Positions 11,274 to 23,143 of a stretch of 64,000 nucleotides of DNA are shown one piece after another. The stretch lies in assembly GCA_029255685.2 (NCBI GenBank), contig CM055319.2, positions 11,642,747-11,706,746 on the forward strand. Direction: 5' to 3'. A model generated the notes under the pieces. The model did no database searches. It was not told where the DNA came from and was given only the letters and a program-made list of their open reading frames with translations. The translations under genes were made by a program, and so were the position numbers. Within the stretch, counting starts at the first letter, position 1; each line of letters opens with the position of its first letter. The stretch comes from Silene conica. Lineage: Eukaryota > Streptophyta > Magnoliopsida > Caryophyllales > Caryophyllaceae.

Positions 11274-11930
11274 AAATTAATTGTCTGCCACTATCCATAC
11301 ATATCAAAAAACAAAAAAGTATATCCTTATAGCATATTTATCACTCATCAATTATTATTGCTACATATCAAACACCAATAAAACGAACGAACCCCGGTGT
11401 ATAACAATTATTAACAGAAGCAATAGCGTTGACAAATCGATAATTTAATATGAAGGAGGCTCTGATGCCAGTTTTTAGAATTAAATCTTTAATAAGACCA
11501 TAACTCCATACTAAATTAATTGGTAAACCGGAGTAGCGGAAGCGTACTTGATGAATCCATAGGAACAGGATGAACGGATGAATTTGAGTTCCTGGATTAT
11601 AGCCTTCTAGCAGACACACTCTCCTTAGGGTTTCTCTCTATTGATGGGATGTATAAGAGTTTAGGTGGAAGTGTGCTACTAGGTACCATAACCCTGCGTA
11701 TATATAGGGAGTGATATAAAACCCTAGTACCCTATAACAGCTGCCTTATTCTGATACACATCATGTATCAGTTAATAGGTATCTACACAATTAAGATATC
11801 TGGCCAATACTTTATAAGACGTAATTAATTATGCCCGTAATATATTATCCGAATGGATCACCGTATTGGGCTAAACTTACAATAGCTAACAAATACAATT
11901 ATTATAATCATGTGTCTACATAAATAGTAT
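11274..11930 (-). mobile_element. Possible Copia-type LTR with leader fragment
   Basis: Read on the minus strand, 11458-11470 is TGGCATCAGAGCC, one base away from the initiator tRNA-Met primer site common in plant Copia elements. Sequence to its right has LTR-like features: a TATATATACG box near 11695-11705 and a TGTAGACA-like start near 11924. Sequence to its left would be the untranslated leader, cut at the Tat LTR junction. No Copia coding region and no second LTR are present. Some ordinary non-coding DNA may be included. Confidence 0.4.
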
Positions 11931-12637
11931 TGGACCCAATATATATTGTTACAGTCCTCCCTAAGAGACCTATTAATACTAGCATCCTCCAAATTTGTCC
12001 GATTTGTGATAAACTCTTCAACGATGTTGGTATACTCCATGGCATGTTGAGATGTTTGTACGATAATTTCGCCTTCTTCAGTTTCATCATTGTATTGATT
12101 GGGATCAGCATATAATGCATATAAAGGTCTTTCATCCTCAACAATCATATTATGCAATATAATACAATTCATCATAATCTTTTGCAGCATATTTCCATCC
12201 CATGACAGAGCAGGGTATCGAAGGACAACAAACCTAGCTTGTAATACCCCAAAAGCACGCTCCACGTCTTTCCTTACACGCTCTTATCTCTTTGCAGACA
12301 ATATTTCCTTGGGGGTTTGTGGAAGAGGGATTGATTTCACAAATGTAGAACAATTTGGATAAATAACATCGGTGAGATAATATGGTGTGTTGTATTCATG
12401 CCCATTCACTGTGTATTTTACTGGTGGAGCGCTTCCATTCAACAAATGATCGAAAATAGGAGAGCGATAAAGAACAGTATGATCGTTACAAGTACCCGGT
12501 AGGCCGAAAAAACAATGTCATATCCATAAATCTTGAGAAGCAATAGAAAGACATCTCATTTTAGTATTTTCATTATTAGATGAATCGGAGGAACCAAAAA
12601 ATAGCTCACGTGCTTGTTTCATTTGTTCTTCCTCCAT
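11931..12637 (-). pseudogene. Harbinger DDE transposase, internally deleted
   Basis: From a probable start at 12637 (MEEEQMKQARELFFG) the protein jumps to ASQDLWI, HCFFGLPGTCNDHTVL, YYLTDVIYPN and KDVERAFGVLQARFVVLRYP, then CIILHNMIVEDERP. These are hallmarks of the plant HARBI1-like DDE_Tnp_4 nuclease. The helix-turn-helix and first part of the catalytic domain, normally about 150-200 residues, are absent after residue 25 or so. Two in-frame stops are present (near 12510 and 12285). Without the N-terminal catalytic half it cannot act. Confidence 0.75.
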
Positions 12638-13013
12638 GTGTTCATCCAATATTTGAGAATAAATTGTTTGTTAAGTATGAAAAAGTATTAATATTTGTTA
12701 AATTAAATAAAGTATATGAGTAAATGGTAACAAAGAAGAAAAGTGAGTTGAAATTAAATATGCAAAAATGTTAGTATTTATAGATATAAAAGATTTGTAG
12801 TCGTTGGAATATTCCAATTTATAGCCGTTGGAAAATATAACCGTTGCAATATTTGAATTTATAAATGTAATCGTTGTTGTCATTTCAATTTATGAATATA
12901 GCCGTTGAAAATGTAGCCGTTGGACATAATTATTATATTAAACTTAAAAACCACACTTAAAAATAATACATTAAACATAAATATTACATAATACTTGAAA
13001 ATAATACATTAAA

Positions 13014-14154
13014 CTACTTATTCTTCGACTCCTCTCTAGCAGAAGTTAAGTTCGAACTATGAGTTAAATTTTCCCACATTTGCATCTTCAGCTTCCTCTC
13101 TTCCAACTCATGTCTTTTTAAATTTAACTCATACGCTAAATTTTGTTGCTCTATAAGCTTCGCTCTTGATGCTTCAGTTTTGTTACTTTTGGTTCTCATT
13201 ATCTCATTATTCAACTCCAATTGTCTAGCAACACAGGAATATCAAAGCAACTTGAGTTTTCCCTTTATTTCTCTTAGCAGCTTTAATACCCATAGGACGC
13301 ACCCTAGATGGACCGTCATCAGTTGGCGTAGAGTTGTCATCTTTTTCATTGACCCTCGTCCTTTTACCACTACTGTCAGATTCAGTGTACGATGTTGGTG
13401 GATCTTCAACCGGATCTCTTAGAGAAGAATGACATACTTCACGCCATTAAGAAAAATTTTGTAGCATCCGTCATTGACTTTCAAAAGTGGCCACACCTGT
13501 ACCATGTAGCCTCTTTGCCTCATCAATCACATCTTCTTCTCTCATTGCTCTCGCACTCTTTTGACTAGCTTGTTCATAGTGACCGACCCACTTCATAACG
13601 CCGGCGGCTATTCTATACCAACGATTTGTTAGCATACAAATCGTGTGTTCCCTTGTTGGGGTTGAGCCTGATCTTGATGGTCGTGATTCGTCAAATTTAG
13701 CCTTTACTCTCTTCCAAAATTTAACTTTTCTTTGGTTGGTGCCAATACGAACATCAGTTGAGATACTCATATATGCTGCTATAAGAAATTCATCTTCCAA
13801 GTCTGATCAGGCGGTCTTTTTTCTCCCAACATTATCGAGTGCTACATTAGGAGGTAATTGACTCTCCATAAACTCATTATGATGAAATAAATTCTCATCG
13901 GAAGATAACTCTACAACCGGTGGTCGTTTGTGGTGTGGGCTCTCTTCTTCGAAGAAATAAGGATTACTTTCTTCAAAATATCCCGTTATTGGTGTAGAAT
14001 AATTTGAGTTTGATGGACTTTGCATTTTTTGCATAGGTGAACCTTGATTATTTAATAAAGTTTGATTTTTCATTGCTTGTTGAAATTGAAGAAATTGTAT
14101 AAAATTAGGATCATCGTAAGGATTAATTTTGTTATTATCATTATTGTTATTCAT
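13014..14154 (-). pseudogene. Harbinger Myb/SANT-like accessory protein
   Basis: The start at 14154 gives an Asn/Gln-rich N-terminus (MNNNNDNNKINPYDD). After one in-frame TGA (near 13803) comes EDEFLIAAYMSISTD...NQRKVKFWKRVKAKF...LTNRWYRIA, the Myb/SANT-like trihelix of the PIF/Harbinger accessory gene. After a frameshift between 13471 and 13220 comes a charged helix (KRHELEERKLKMQMWENL) matching the C-terminal part of the same family. In intact elements this protein helps the transposase bind the ends and enter the nucleus. This copy is broken. Confidence 0.72.
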
Positions 14155-14618
14155 AGTTAAAAGTTGTATTATTAGTAAATATTGAGATAAAATAAATAAT
14201 TTGTGAAAATATATACAAATTTAACTCTATTTACAGACCAATTTTTTTTTCAAATAACAAAAATTATAACGTTAAAAAATGTTAACGTTACAAAATGTTA
14301 ACGTTGGAAAATAGTGCATGCAATTAATTCATTTAATTGCGTGTGTGTGTATGCAAGCTAGTCGTTGAAATTAATTGAGTGGTAAATTGAAACCAATTTG
14401 CTGGAATCTTGTTGCAGCCTTTTTTCCCTCAACTTTTCACCTGTCATTTTTCCTTACTTCACTGCTTCCTTTTTCTCCTATGGAGATCTCCACTCGAATG
14501 GAGAAAACACAACTCTCCATCTCCATCCCATTTTCTCTCCATGGTTGTGTAAACTATGGAGATTTTTTTTCTCCATTCACTCTATGGAGAGTTTTCTCTC
14601 CATGAATGTGGATGCTCT

Positions 14619-15693
14619 AATGGTCTTTTTTTATCTTCAAGTTAATCTCTCCAAAGTACTTGATCTCAAGTTGCCACCATAAAAGTCACGAGTACGAATA
14701 TAAGTATGACGAAATGACGGATGACACAATTTACTAGAAGTGTGGACTTCATCTTAAGAGTTAAGACCGACATTCGCGCGATGTCTAATTTTTTCATCTT
14801 TCATCCTAATGTGAAGAGGTATAATCCTTCATTATTGTTGATGTGAGCAAGGAAGCTTAACTAATAGTAAGAGTTTGTTATGGACTTATAGAGAGAGAAA
14901 TATTATTTCGAAAGATATTTTGTACATATGAGAAGCAAGTAATTATGTTAAATATGATCACTATTTAAAGTGTAACTAACTACTAACTATTTTCTGGTTG
15001 TTGATGGTTTTGGGGCCTTTACTGGTCCTTTTGAGGTCACCGGGTCTATCTTTTCGATTTGAGGAATTTAGGTTGTTTTGATTTTTGTTTGAGCGGTCTT
15101 TTGAGGTTTAATGATGGGGTTGACATAACAGTTTTGATGTTCTGGATCAGTTTGAGGCTGGTGGCTGTTGGGTTCTTTATGAGTCTCTCTGATGTGTTGG
15201 GTAGGGTAAAGTCGGGGTTTGACAATGTTCTTGGTTAGTCAGATGCGGTGGTCTCAAGTTAATGACTTACATCGTTCAGTCCCTTTCTTGCTTTTATGTT
15301 TTAATAATAATCTCGCTCCTTTTATAGGAGTTTTTACTGTATTCTCGAAACACCTACGAGGTTCCTTGCTGTGAGGTTGGTTAGGATGCCCTCTTTAGTC
15401 GCCCTTCTTAATTTACTTGGTCCTCTGGGTCATTGGTCTTTGGACTGTTTGGGTCGTTCACCACGGTGTAGGAGACTCGTCTCCGCTGAAAACAAGCTTG
15501 TTCGGCTCATTCTTCCCCTTTTCTTTCTACGCTCTTGTAGCGGTAGTGCACCTGGTCCGTCTAGTTGGCCTGTGCGATTTTTCATTAAAGCTATTGAAGT
15601 CGACTACATTGCTCGTCTTCAAACTTCGCTTCATCAGCCTGCTCTCGTTCTTATTTGCTTCGTTGTTTTCTTAGATATACTAAACTTTTATGT
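14619..15693. other. Intergenic DNA, nothing recognised
   Basis: The stretch is T-rich and G/T-biased between 15000 and 15660. A 131-codon open frame on the plus strand (15371-15766) has no motif, runs into the terminal repeat of the next element and is not supported as a gene. Confidence 0.5.
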
Positions 15694-15935
15694 AATTTTT
15701 AAGGGATATTCTACGGTGTACCCCCTTGTTTTTTGGTTTTCTATGTTGTACCCCTACATTTTATAATTTTTATGGTATACCCTTAAACTTCTTACTTATT
15801 CTCCATAATGACCTCCTTCAAATCTTCATTAATTTTATCCCTATAAAAAGTCGTAATTTGACCTTTATTTCGACTCATTAATGTGATATCACCATTCTAT
15901 ATAGGAAGTATCACTACGAAAAAATACTGCCTTTG

Positions 15936-16312
15936 CGACGGATTTTTTGCGACGGACACAAAATCCGTTGCAAAATTAGTTTTGTGACGGACTTCGCGAC
16001 GGATTTTTTTTTTGCGACGGAATTTGCGACGGACCTGAATTTCCCAGACCCGCGAAACGAAAGTCAAATGGCGGGAAAGTTTGCGACGGAAATTCCGTCG
16101 CAAATATTGACTTATGCGACGGAATTTCCGTCGCAAACATATTGACCAGGCTTGACCAAAAGTTGGTCAAGGTCAAATGTTGACCAGATTTGCGACGGAA
16201 ATTCCGTCGCAGGAGTCAATATTTGCGACGGAATTTCCGTCGCAAATCTGGTCAACATTTGACCTTGACCAGATTTGCGACGGAAATTCCGTCGCAAAAG
16301 TCCGTCGCAAAC
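15936..16312. repeat. Left subterminal palindromic repeats of the CACTA element
   Basis: A TTTGCGACGGA unit occurs many times in both orientations, often joined as short palindromes (TTTGCGACGGAA against TTCCGTCGCAAA). Between them lie TTGACC/GGTCAA blocks, giving a longer inverted repeat at about 16164-16271. In studied CACTA elements such subterminal repeats bind the element's DNA-binding protein and are needed for excision. That role is inferred here. Confidence 0.88.
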
Positions 16313-16983
16313 ACTTTATATACAGACCACGGGATTCATTTTCCCCAAATCAATTTCAATTTTATTTCTTAAAACCTAAAGGCGATTTCGACGAGCGACC
16401 ACCACCACCGTAAGGCAACCACCACACCGCGCCGCCACCGCCGACCACCCCACCCCACCGCGCCGCCACCACCGACCACCACAACATCCTTCCTTCCTCC
16501 TTCTCTTTCCTTTCTCCTCCTTAATCTCCTCTCCTTTGTCACCGCCGCCACCACCTCACCGCCGGAAAATCCTTGCCGCCGCCACTTCCTTATTCATTCT
16601 CCATTTCTCTTTATGTATGTATACTAACTTTCGTTATTTATGTATCGTCTTAATTAGTTATGCTTAGTCCGTCGCAAAATTCCGTCGCAAATTCCGTATT
16701 ATTGTTTTTTATTGTTATTAAGAATAGTTAGTTTAGTTTAATTGTTATTTGATTAGTTTAGTTAGTATTGTTAGGTGATTAGTGATATTGGGTTAGTAGC
16801 TAATTTCGTCCCAAATCCGTCGCATATTGTTGTTAAGATGTTTAGGACGATTGATTTTTGATATAAAATTTGCATTGTTGTTGATTGTTAGTGTTGTTGA
16901 TTTGTTTAGAATATTCTTGAATAGTACCCGTTCAATAATTACACATTAGGTGTAATTGTTGAATAGTCCCCGTTTTGGGACTG

Positions 16984-17194
16984 TCTTTGAATCTTTCATG
17001 CCATTTAGGTAGTAAACACTCTTATATTTCTTGATTGTAATGAAACAAAAATTGGGCAACACTTCCTTATTGTTCTCCAAATACATTCTATATAATGTAT
17101 TTGGAGAACAATAGGGAAGTGCTGCCCAATTTTTGTCTCATTACAATCAAGAAAATATAAGAGTGTTTACTAATGGTATGAAAGATTCAAAGAT
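16984..17194. repeat. 211-bp hairpin in the CACTA leader intron
   Basis: The arms (16984-17087 and 17094-17194) are inverted copies with few mismatches around a 6-base centre (CTATAT), for example TCTTTGAATCTTTCAT against ATGAAAGATTCAAAGA. It may be a tiny foldback insertion or an inverted duplication of an exon piece. Transcribed through the intron it would fold into a long double-stranded stem. Confidence 0.8.
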
Positions 17195-17254
17195 GGGTTT
17201 AGGCTGGAGAGATAAGGACCCCAGACCAATATATGTAAATTGTTTTTTTTTGCA

Positions 17255-17550
17255 GGTTGGTGTTGGTGTTGGTGTTGGTGTTGGTGTTGGTGTTGGTGTT
17301 GGTGTTGGTGTTGGTGTTGGTGTTGGTGTTGTTGTTGTTGTTGTTGTTGTTGGTAGTTGTTGTTGTTGTTGTTGTTGTTGTTGTTAGTTGTTGTTATATA
17401 TATGTAGTTGTTATTTAATTGTTGTTGTTAATTAATTGTTGTTGTTGTTAATAAGTTGTTAACTAGTTTTTGTTGTTAGTTGTTGTTATATATATATGTA
17501 GTTGTTGTTATTTAATTGTTGTTGTTAATTAGTTGTTGTTATTGTTTGTT
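17255..17550 (+). repeat. GGTGTT and GTT microsatellites
   Basis: About fifteen GGTGTT units (17256-17330) pass into GTT runs and interrupted TTGTTG/TATATATG blocks up to the TNP2 acceptor. The open frame through it (poly Gly-Val) is an artefact of the repeat. Confidence 0.9.
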
Positions 17551-17568
17551 AAAATATGTAGATTTACT

Positions 17569-20500
17569 ATGAAGAGATTAGAAAGAAAATGGATGTATGA
17601 AAGGTTGGATTCTAGGAAAAAAATAAGGCAGGATTTCGTAATTGGTGTTAATGAATTCATTAACTATGTTAAGCAACAAGACGAATACGTTAGGAATAGA
17701 GAAATTAGGTGTTCATGTTCTAAGTGTAAGAATACAAAGTATTTAGTTGAGCAAGAAGTACGGAAACACCTTGGTTTGAGAGGGTTTTGTGATAACTACT
17801 ACGATTGGGTGTGTCACGGAGAGAAATTCTCCGTTGAGGAAGAGGGAAGCTCATCAATGCACTCCGACAATCCTTATAGAGATATGGTAGAAGATGCGTT
17901 ACGCGATAGCATTGATCAAATTAGGGAAGATGCTCTAAACGCCGAGGTTGTCGATGAATCTCCAAATCCTAATGTATTAGCTTTTTTCCAAATGCTAAAA
18001 CATGCCGAACAACCTCTTTATGTAGGAAGTCGTATGACATTGCTACAGTCGGCTTCAAGGTTGATCACTTTAAAATGTGAATTCAACTTAGCTGAAAAAT
18101 GTGTAGATGGTTTTGCGTCATATATCGGAGATATGATTCCTGAAAATAATCTTATGACGCGTAACTACTACGAAACCAAAAAAGTTCTTAAAGCTCTTCA
18201 ACTTCCCCATCAGAAGATAGATGCCTGCTCGGTAGGATGTATGCTTTTCTGGATGGACGACGCTCACCTTGATAAGTGCAGAAAATGTGGTACGAATAGA
18301 TACAAATTAGAGAAAAATGCAAATGGCAAAAGAGTTCCCGAAAAGTTCTTAACTTATTTTCCATTAGGACCACGGTTGCAACGCTTTTATGCCACAAAGC
18401 ACATCGCGGGCGAAATGCGTTGGCATTATGAAAACCCTCGTGTTAGTGGAACAATGTCTCATCCAAGTGACGGGGAGGCTTGGAAACAGTTTGACCGGCT
18501 GCATCCTGATTTTGCATCTGAGCCTAGGAATGTCCGTCTAGGACTTTGCACTGATGGTATCGCACCGTTTAGTCAATTCGGGAAGCAATATTCATGTTGG
18601 CCGGTGATACTTACTCCATACAATTTACCACCCTGGCTTTGTATGAAAAGACAGTTTATGCTCTTAACATTACTTATTCCCGGTCCCCACAATCCAAAGA
18701 AAAACCTTGACGTCTATTTGCAGCCTCTTATTCACGAGTTGAAGCAATTATGGGAGACGGGGATCTTAACCTATGACGTTTCCCTGAAGCAAAACTTTGA
18801 TCTTAGAGCCGCACTCCTATGGACGATCAACGACTTTCCTGCATATGGCATGTTATCTGGTTGGACAACTCAAGGTGAGCATGCATGTCCATATTGTATG
18901 AAAAATGAGACTAAGTCAATTTGGCTACAACATGGCAAAAAATGGAGTTGGTTTGATTGTCATCGACAGTTTTTAGACAGTAATCATGTTTTTCGTAACG
19001 ATAAGGTGCATTTTAGAAAAGGGAAAGTTGAGCACGATGTTTCTGCGAAGAGGTTAACAGGCAATGAAGTATGGGATTGTGTCAAACATCTACCGAAAAT
19101 TGTGGATGGATCTGAACGTGAACTGAATTTGCTTAAAGGGAAACGGATTGGGTGGTGGAAACAAAGCATCTTTTGGGAGCTTCCCTATTGGAGCACGCTA
19201 CTAATTCGACATAACCTTGATGTCATGCATATTGAGAAAAATTTCTTCGAGCAAATAATTAACACTGTCATGGACGTGAAAGGAAAAACGAAATTAAACT
19301 CAAATGCAGAGAAAGACATGTTACTTCTTTGTTCGAGTAGAAGAAAAGGGTTCGGTCGTTTTGAAAAAGGAACAAAAGAAGGTCCTATGTGAATGGGTAT
19401 ACAAACTGAAGTTTCCCGACGGTTATGCTTCAGATTTGAGAAGGTGTGTCGATATGAATGAATTGAAGATACACGGTTTGAAAAGTCATGATTGTCACGT
19501 CTTCATGGAGCGATTACTCCCAGTTGCTTTGAGACATCTTCTTCCAAAAAATGAGTGGAATGCCATAACTGAAATTAGTCAGTTTTTCAGAGATTTGTGT
19601 ACTTCATCAGTACAGATTGAAAAAATTACAAGTCTCGAAAATAACATTGCGGAGATTATTTGCAAATTAGAGAAAATCCTTCCACCTTCTTTTTTCAACT
19701 CAATGGAACACCTACCTATTCATTTGCCCTATGAAGTAAAAGTGGGTGGTCCTGTGCAATATAGGTGGATGTATCCTTTCGAGAGGTAATGCCATCATCC
19801 TTATTCAATTCTTTATATTACATAATACATATTTTTCATCATATTTTTCATTCTAAATTAATTTGTTTGTAGGTTTTTGAATCATTTGAAAAAGAAAATC
19901 AAAAATAAAGCTCATGTTGAAGGGTCTATATGTAATGCATATTTAATTGAGGAAATAGCAAATTTCTGTTCCCTATACTTTGAAGATCATATAGACACCA
20001 AGGCAAAGGACCTTGACGTTGGTTCAAAAAAGCCGACACAATCTAACTTGCCTGAGATATTTCAAGATCATGATGGCACAACTTCTGGAAAGTGTCGTGA
20101 AAGGTTTTTAGAGGATAACGAATATGAGCGTGCACACCTCTACGTTTTATCGAACTGCGATTCTGATGAATTGAAACGAAACGAAGTGTAAGTGGTGAAT
20201 CTAAATTCTTATACTTGAATTCATAATTATTAGTTGTTCAAAAATTAATAATTCCCCTAATTTGAATATAGGTTGTTTGAAAATTTTATCATGAGAGAAC
20301 ATCCTGAATGTGTCGTAGGCAATGATGTTTGGGAAAAATATGAAACAAGATTTCCCAGATGGTTTAGATCTCAGGTTACTAATATAGAAGATCCAGTTCT
20401 AATTGCCTTAGCAAATGGTCCCTCAAGAAGAGTCAGAACATGGAAACGATATTCCGTCAATGGCTACAAATTTCGAGCTTTCATTCAAGGAAAAGATTTG

Positions 20501-21127
20501 GTTAAGTGCACAATTAACAATGGAGTTTGTGTGAGTTCCACTGAAGGAGCTGACTACTATGGGACCCTTGACGAAATTGTTGAAATGACTTATACAGGCC
20601 CACAAAGCACTTACAAAGTCATTTTGTTCAAATGTAGTTGGCTAGATAACTCCGAAAGAGGCATGCAAGTGCATAAGGAATATAAGCTTGTGGATGTTAA
20701 CCGGAGTAGAAAATTTGCAAAGTACGACCCATTTGTGTTGGCATATCAAGTGGAACAAGTTTACTATAGTCCTTATCCAGGTATAAAAAAGGATCAAAGT
20801 CAATGGTCAGCGGTATTCAAAACCAAGGCTAGATCACATGTCGATGCCCCCGTTGATGAATCTTTCTTTCAAGAAAATGTTACTAATGGTGAAACAATAC
20901 TGTCACCAATTGAAGTAGAAGAAGAAGATGAAGATGAAATTGTGGAGGAACCAGAATACATTCAAATTGTGACAGTGAGGCGACATGAGGACGAGGACGA
21001 GGACGAGGACGAGCTTGAGGATGAGGATGAGTATGAGGATGAGGATGAGGATGAAGATGAAGATATTATAGATTCTCTTTGTAAGGATGTAGGAATAAAT
21101 TGTTCAAGTGATGATGATGATGATTAG
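17569..21127 (+). pseudogene. TNP2-type CACTA transposase, one frameshift
   Basis: This is the catalytic transposase of the element. The start at 17569 gives a transposase-associated N-terminal domain (KWMYERLDSRKK, CSCSKCKN, VCHGE; residues about 5-90), then the long TNP2 core (GPHNPKKNLDVYLQPLIHEL, YGMLSGWTTQGEHACPYC, HNLDVMHIEKNFFEQ). Near 19345 the frame shifts by one base. It continues as DUF4218 (KFPDGYASDLRRCVDM, GLKSHDCHVFMERLLP, YRWMYPFER). GT-AG introns at 19786-19872 and 20188-20271 join in frame. The last exon has DUF4216 (KYDPFVLAYQVEQVYY) and a very acidic Glu/Asp tail. About 1,150 residues in all, full length for the family. Apart from the shift I see no other break, so it may be recently disabled. 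Confidence 0.9.
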
Positions 21128-21287
21128 GACTACTATCTATTAGATTCGATAATCTTGTATTTGTTGAAATTATTGTAGATGCCGTATGGCTTAATGTCAA
21201 TGAAATTATCTTTTAATCTTATTATTCAAGTTTTTAATTACGTAAAGCATTTTTTTCTAATTGTTGCTATATTAGTTTGATAATAAT

Positions 21288-22896
21288 ATGCCGGGCGGAA
21301 GACAACGAGGTGGTGGTAGTCGTCAGCCTGAGGGAGGACGATCGGGAGCTAATCATGATGAGGACGAGATTGTACCTGAGACTCAGCCGCCTACACATCG
21401 AGTACACCTCGATCCGACTGATTACGAAGGCGCCAAGTGGTAAGTATCTTATTTGTTTCCTGTGCAATTGATTATATATATGAATATATTGATTATAATA
21501 TGATTACTTGTTGACTATTTTATTTTCACATTTAACTCTTTTTCAGGTTCAGTGACAAAGACGTTTCTAATCTTATAACACAGACCATTATTTGCAACTA
21601 CAAGGAGTATGCGCCCAACTGGTCAGAAGCGTCGGATTACATTAAGGAAGAGTGGTGGAATTGGTTTGAGGTATTTATTAACTGTTTACTACCTATTTCC
21701 GTTTTATTATTTATTACCTATTTATTGTTTCTTATTTATTTAACTATTTTTTTCTTGATACAGAAAAAAGTTACCTTTCACCCTCGTGATAGAGCAGCGG
21801 TTAGGTCGGCGTGGGAAGACATGATGAAAGACCGCCTTCGCAAAAAAATCCACTACGCTATGCAGAAACCAGCGGAGAAAAGGCCGCAGTGGATACCGGC
21901 GGATATTTTTGAAGAACTGAAGGGTAGAAAGGACAATCCAAAATTCCAAGAGAAATCCGACAAAAACAAGACCAACCGGATGTCGGGAAGTACCGAAAAG
22001 GGCAAGGCCTTAGGTACTCACATTATGGGTCGTAAAAACACCCTACAGATGATGGATGAAATGGTAATTGTTTAGTTTTTACTTCACTTTTTCTTGTCTT
22101 CAATAATTTTCACCCTTTGATAATCTTGAATGTTTTTTTCAACAAGTGTCGTTGGATTTAAATTGCAGGCTGGAGAAGATGGGAGTGATGTACCATCGGC
22201 CTTGAAGTTGCTTGAGAAGACAAAAAAACATCCCAAGAAGGGTTGGCTATCAACGAAACCCAAAGCACTATTTGTAAGTTAACAGAAACTTTTCTTTATA
22301 TTTTAGTAATTTGGTTTACTAATTAATTAACGTATACTAATAACATTTTATTTTTGTTTTGTAGGAAAAAGTTTTTTCCAGAAAGAACAAAATGATAAGT
22401 GAAGGGATCCCGGAGCAAGATATCGACGACAACGAGATCTACTTCGAAGAAGTAGGCGGTTTCAACAAGAAAGGGTTGATACTCGGTATGGGAAATGCAG
22501 CCCCAGTCATTTACGAGCGTCGTCGTCACTCAAGTGCTGGGACCCAATCATCATACACCCCAGGTTTGTATTTTATAGTTTATTAAAAATTAAGACTAAC
22601 CAATTATTTAACCATTTACTAAATGAATATAATATCATGTTTGACTATTCATTGCAGGTATCGTCGGCAGAGTTCTTCGAGAGAATGCTCAGCTAAGAGA
22701 ACGTGATCTCGAGACATCCCAAAGGCTGAAGGCAATTGAAGAGTTCTTAAGTCAGCGGGGGGAGTTCACTACTCAGAGCTGCAACCCGGGAGGCTTTTCT
22801 CAGCCGAGACGCGACTTTGACGATGATGGCGGCGACAACGCTAGGGCGGCCAGTCATTTCGCCACCCCACAGCCCACCGACACGACCGTTAGATAG
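21288..22896 (+). CDS. CACTA second gene, plant transposase (Ptta/En/Spm) family, intact
   Basis: Six exons join in frame with GT-AG borders: 21288-21439, 21547-21670, 21764-22063, 22169-22273, 22365-22563 and 22658-22896. Together they give about 372 residues with no stop. The product starts MPGGRQRGGGSRQP, has a central WSEASDYIKEEWWNWFEKK...HPRDRAAVRSAWEDMMKDR segment, then RVLRENAQLRERDLETSQRL (coiled coil) and an acidic, Pro-rich tail. This matches the Transposase_24 family found beside TNP2 in CACTA elements. It probably binds subterminal repeats like maize TnpA, which is an inference. It starts 160 bases after the TNP2 stop on the same strand, and the gap is AT-rich. Confidence 0.85.
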
Positions 22897-23143
22897 ATTT
22901 CATTAGGTTGTTTAGTTGATGTACCGCGGACTATGTTTAGTTTTTAGTTGGATTATCATTTGTAAAACTTTCTTATTAGTTATGAAAAGACGTTTTAAAA
23001 CCCTTGTCTCCGACAAGTTTTTGTTGCTGGGTTGTTTTTCTGAAATTGCAGGTTTACAGATCATGCAAAAGGGAAAAAATAAATCATTTCAATGGAAATG
23101 GGGAGCTGGAAAAACGGCTGAAACCCGAAAATCATACAGGCAT

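Larger units (their letters stand above)
11931..14618 (-). mobile_element. PIF/Harbinger transposon, decayed
   Basis: Two minus-strand genes typical of plant PIF/Harbinger elements lie together: a Myb/SANT-like protein (13014-14154) and the DDE transposase (11931-12637). The right end (14470-14618) is full of short ATGGAGA/TCTCCAT repeats and finishes in GAGCATCCACATTC read inward, followed by TAA, the usual 3-bp target. A matching left terminus was not found; the Copia-like fragment probably removed it. 12640-13013 is AT-rich spacer with repeated GCCGTTG motifs. Confidence 0.72.
16313..17561 (+). promoter_or_regulatory. CACTA promoter, 5' leader exon and long first intron
   Basis: A TATA-like TTTATATA at about 16315-16322 lies directly after the last left subterminal repeat, so proteins bound there could repress transcription. 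A CCACCACCG-rich leader (about 16345-16614) follows. A donor GTATGT at 16615 and an acceptor TATGTAG ending at 17561 just before the TNP2 start codon suggest a leader intron of about 950 bp. That intron contains a long hairpin and GT-rich microsatellites. Confidence 0.55.

Noticed and set aside
15371..15766. 131-codon open frame with hydrophobic stretches
   Set aside because: No recognisable family, it crosses into the MULE terminal repeat, and composition is like surrounding T-rich DNA.
15936..16312. Regular palindromic repeats resembling a CRISPR array
   Set aside because: Spacers are not uniform, units occur in both orientations, and the repeats sit at both ends of a CACTA element in a plant genome.
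16369..16554. Gly/Arg/Val-rich open frame on the minus strand
   Set aside because: It is the complement of the CCACCACCG-rich CACTA leader; no start context or motif.
17133..17387. Open frame with a long Gly-Val run
   Set aside because: The run is the GGTGTT microsatellite and the first part is one arm of the intron hairpin.
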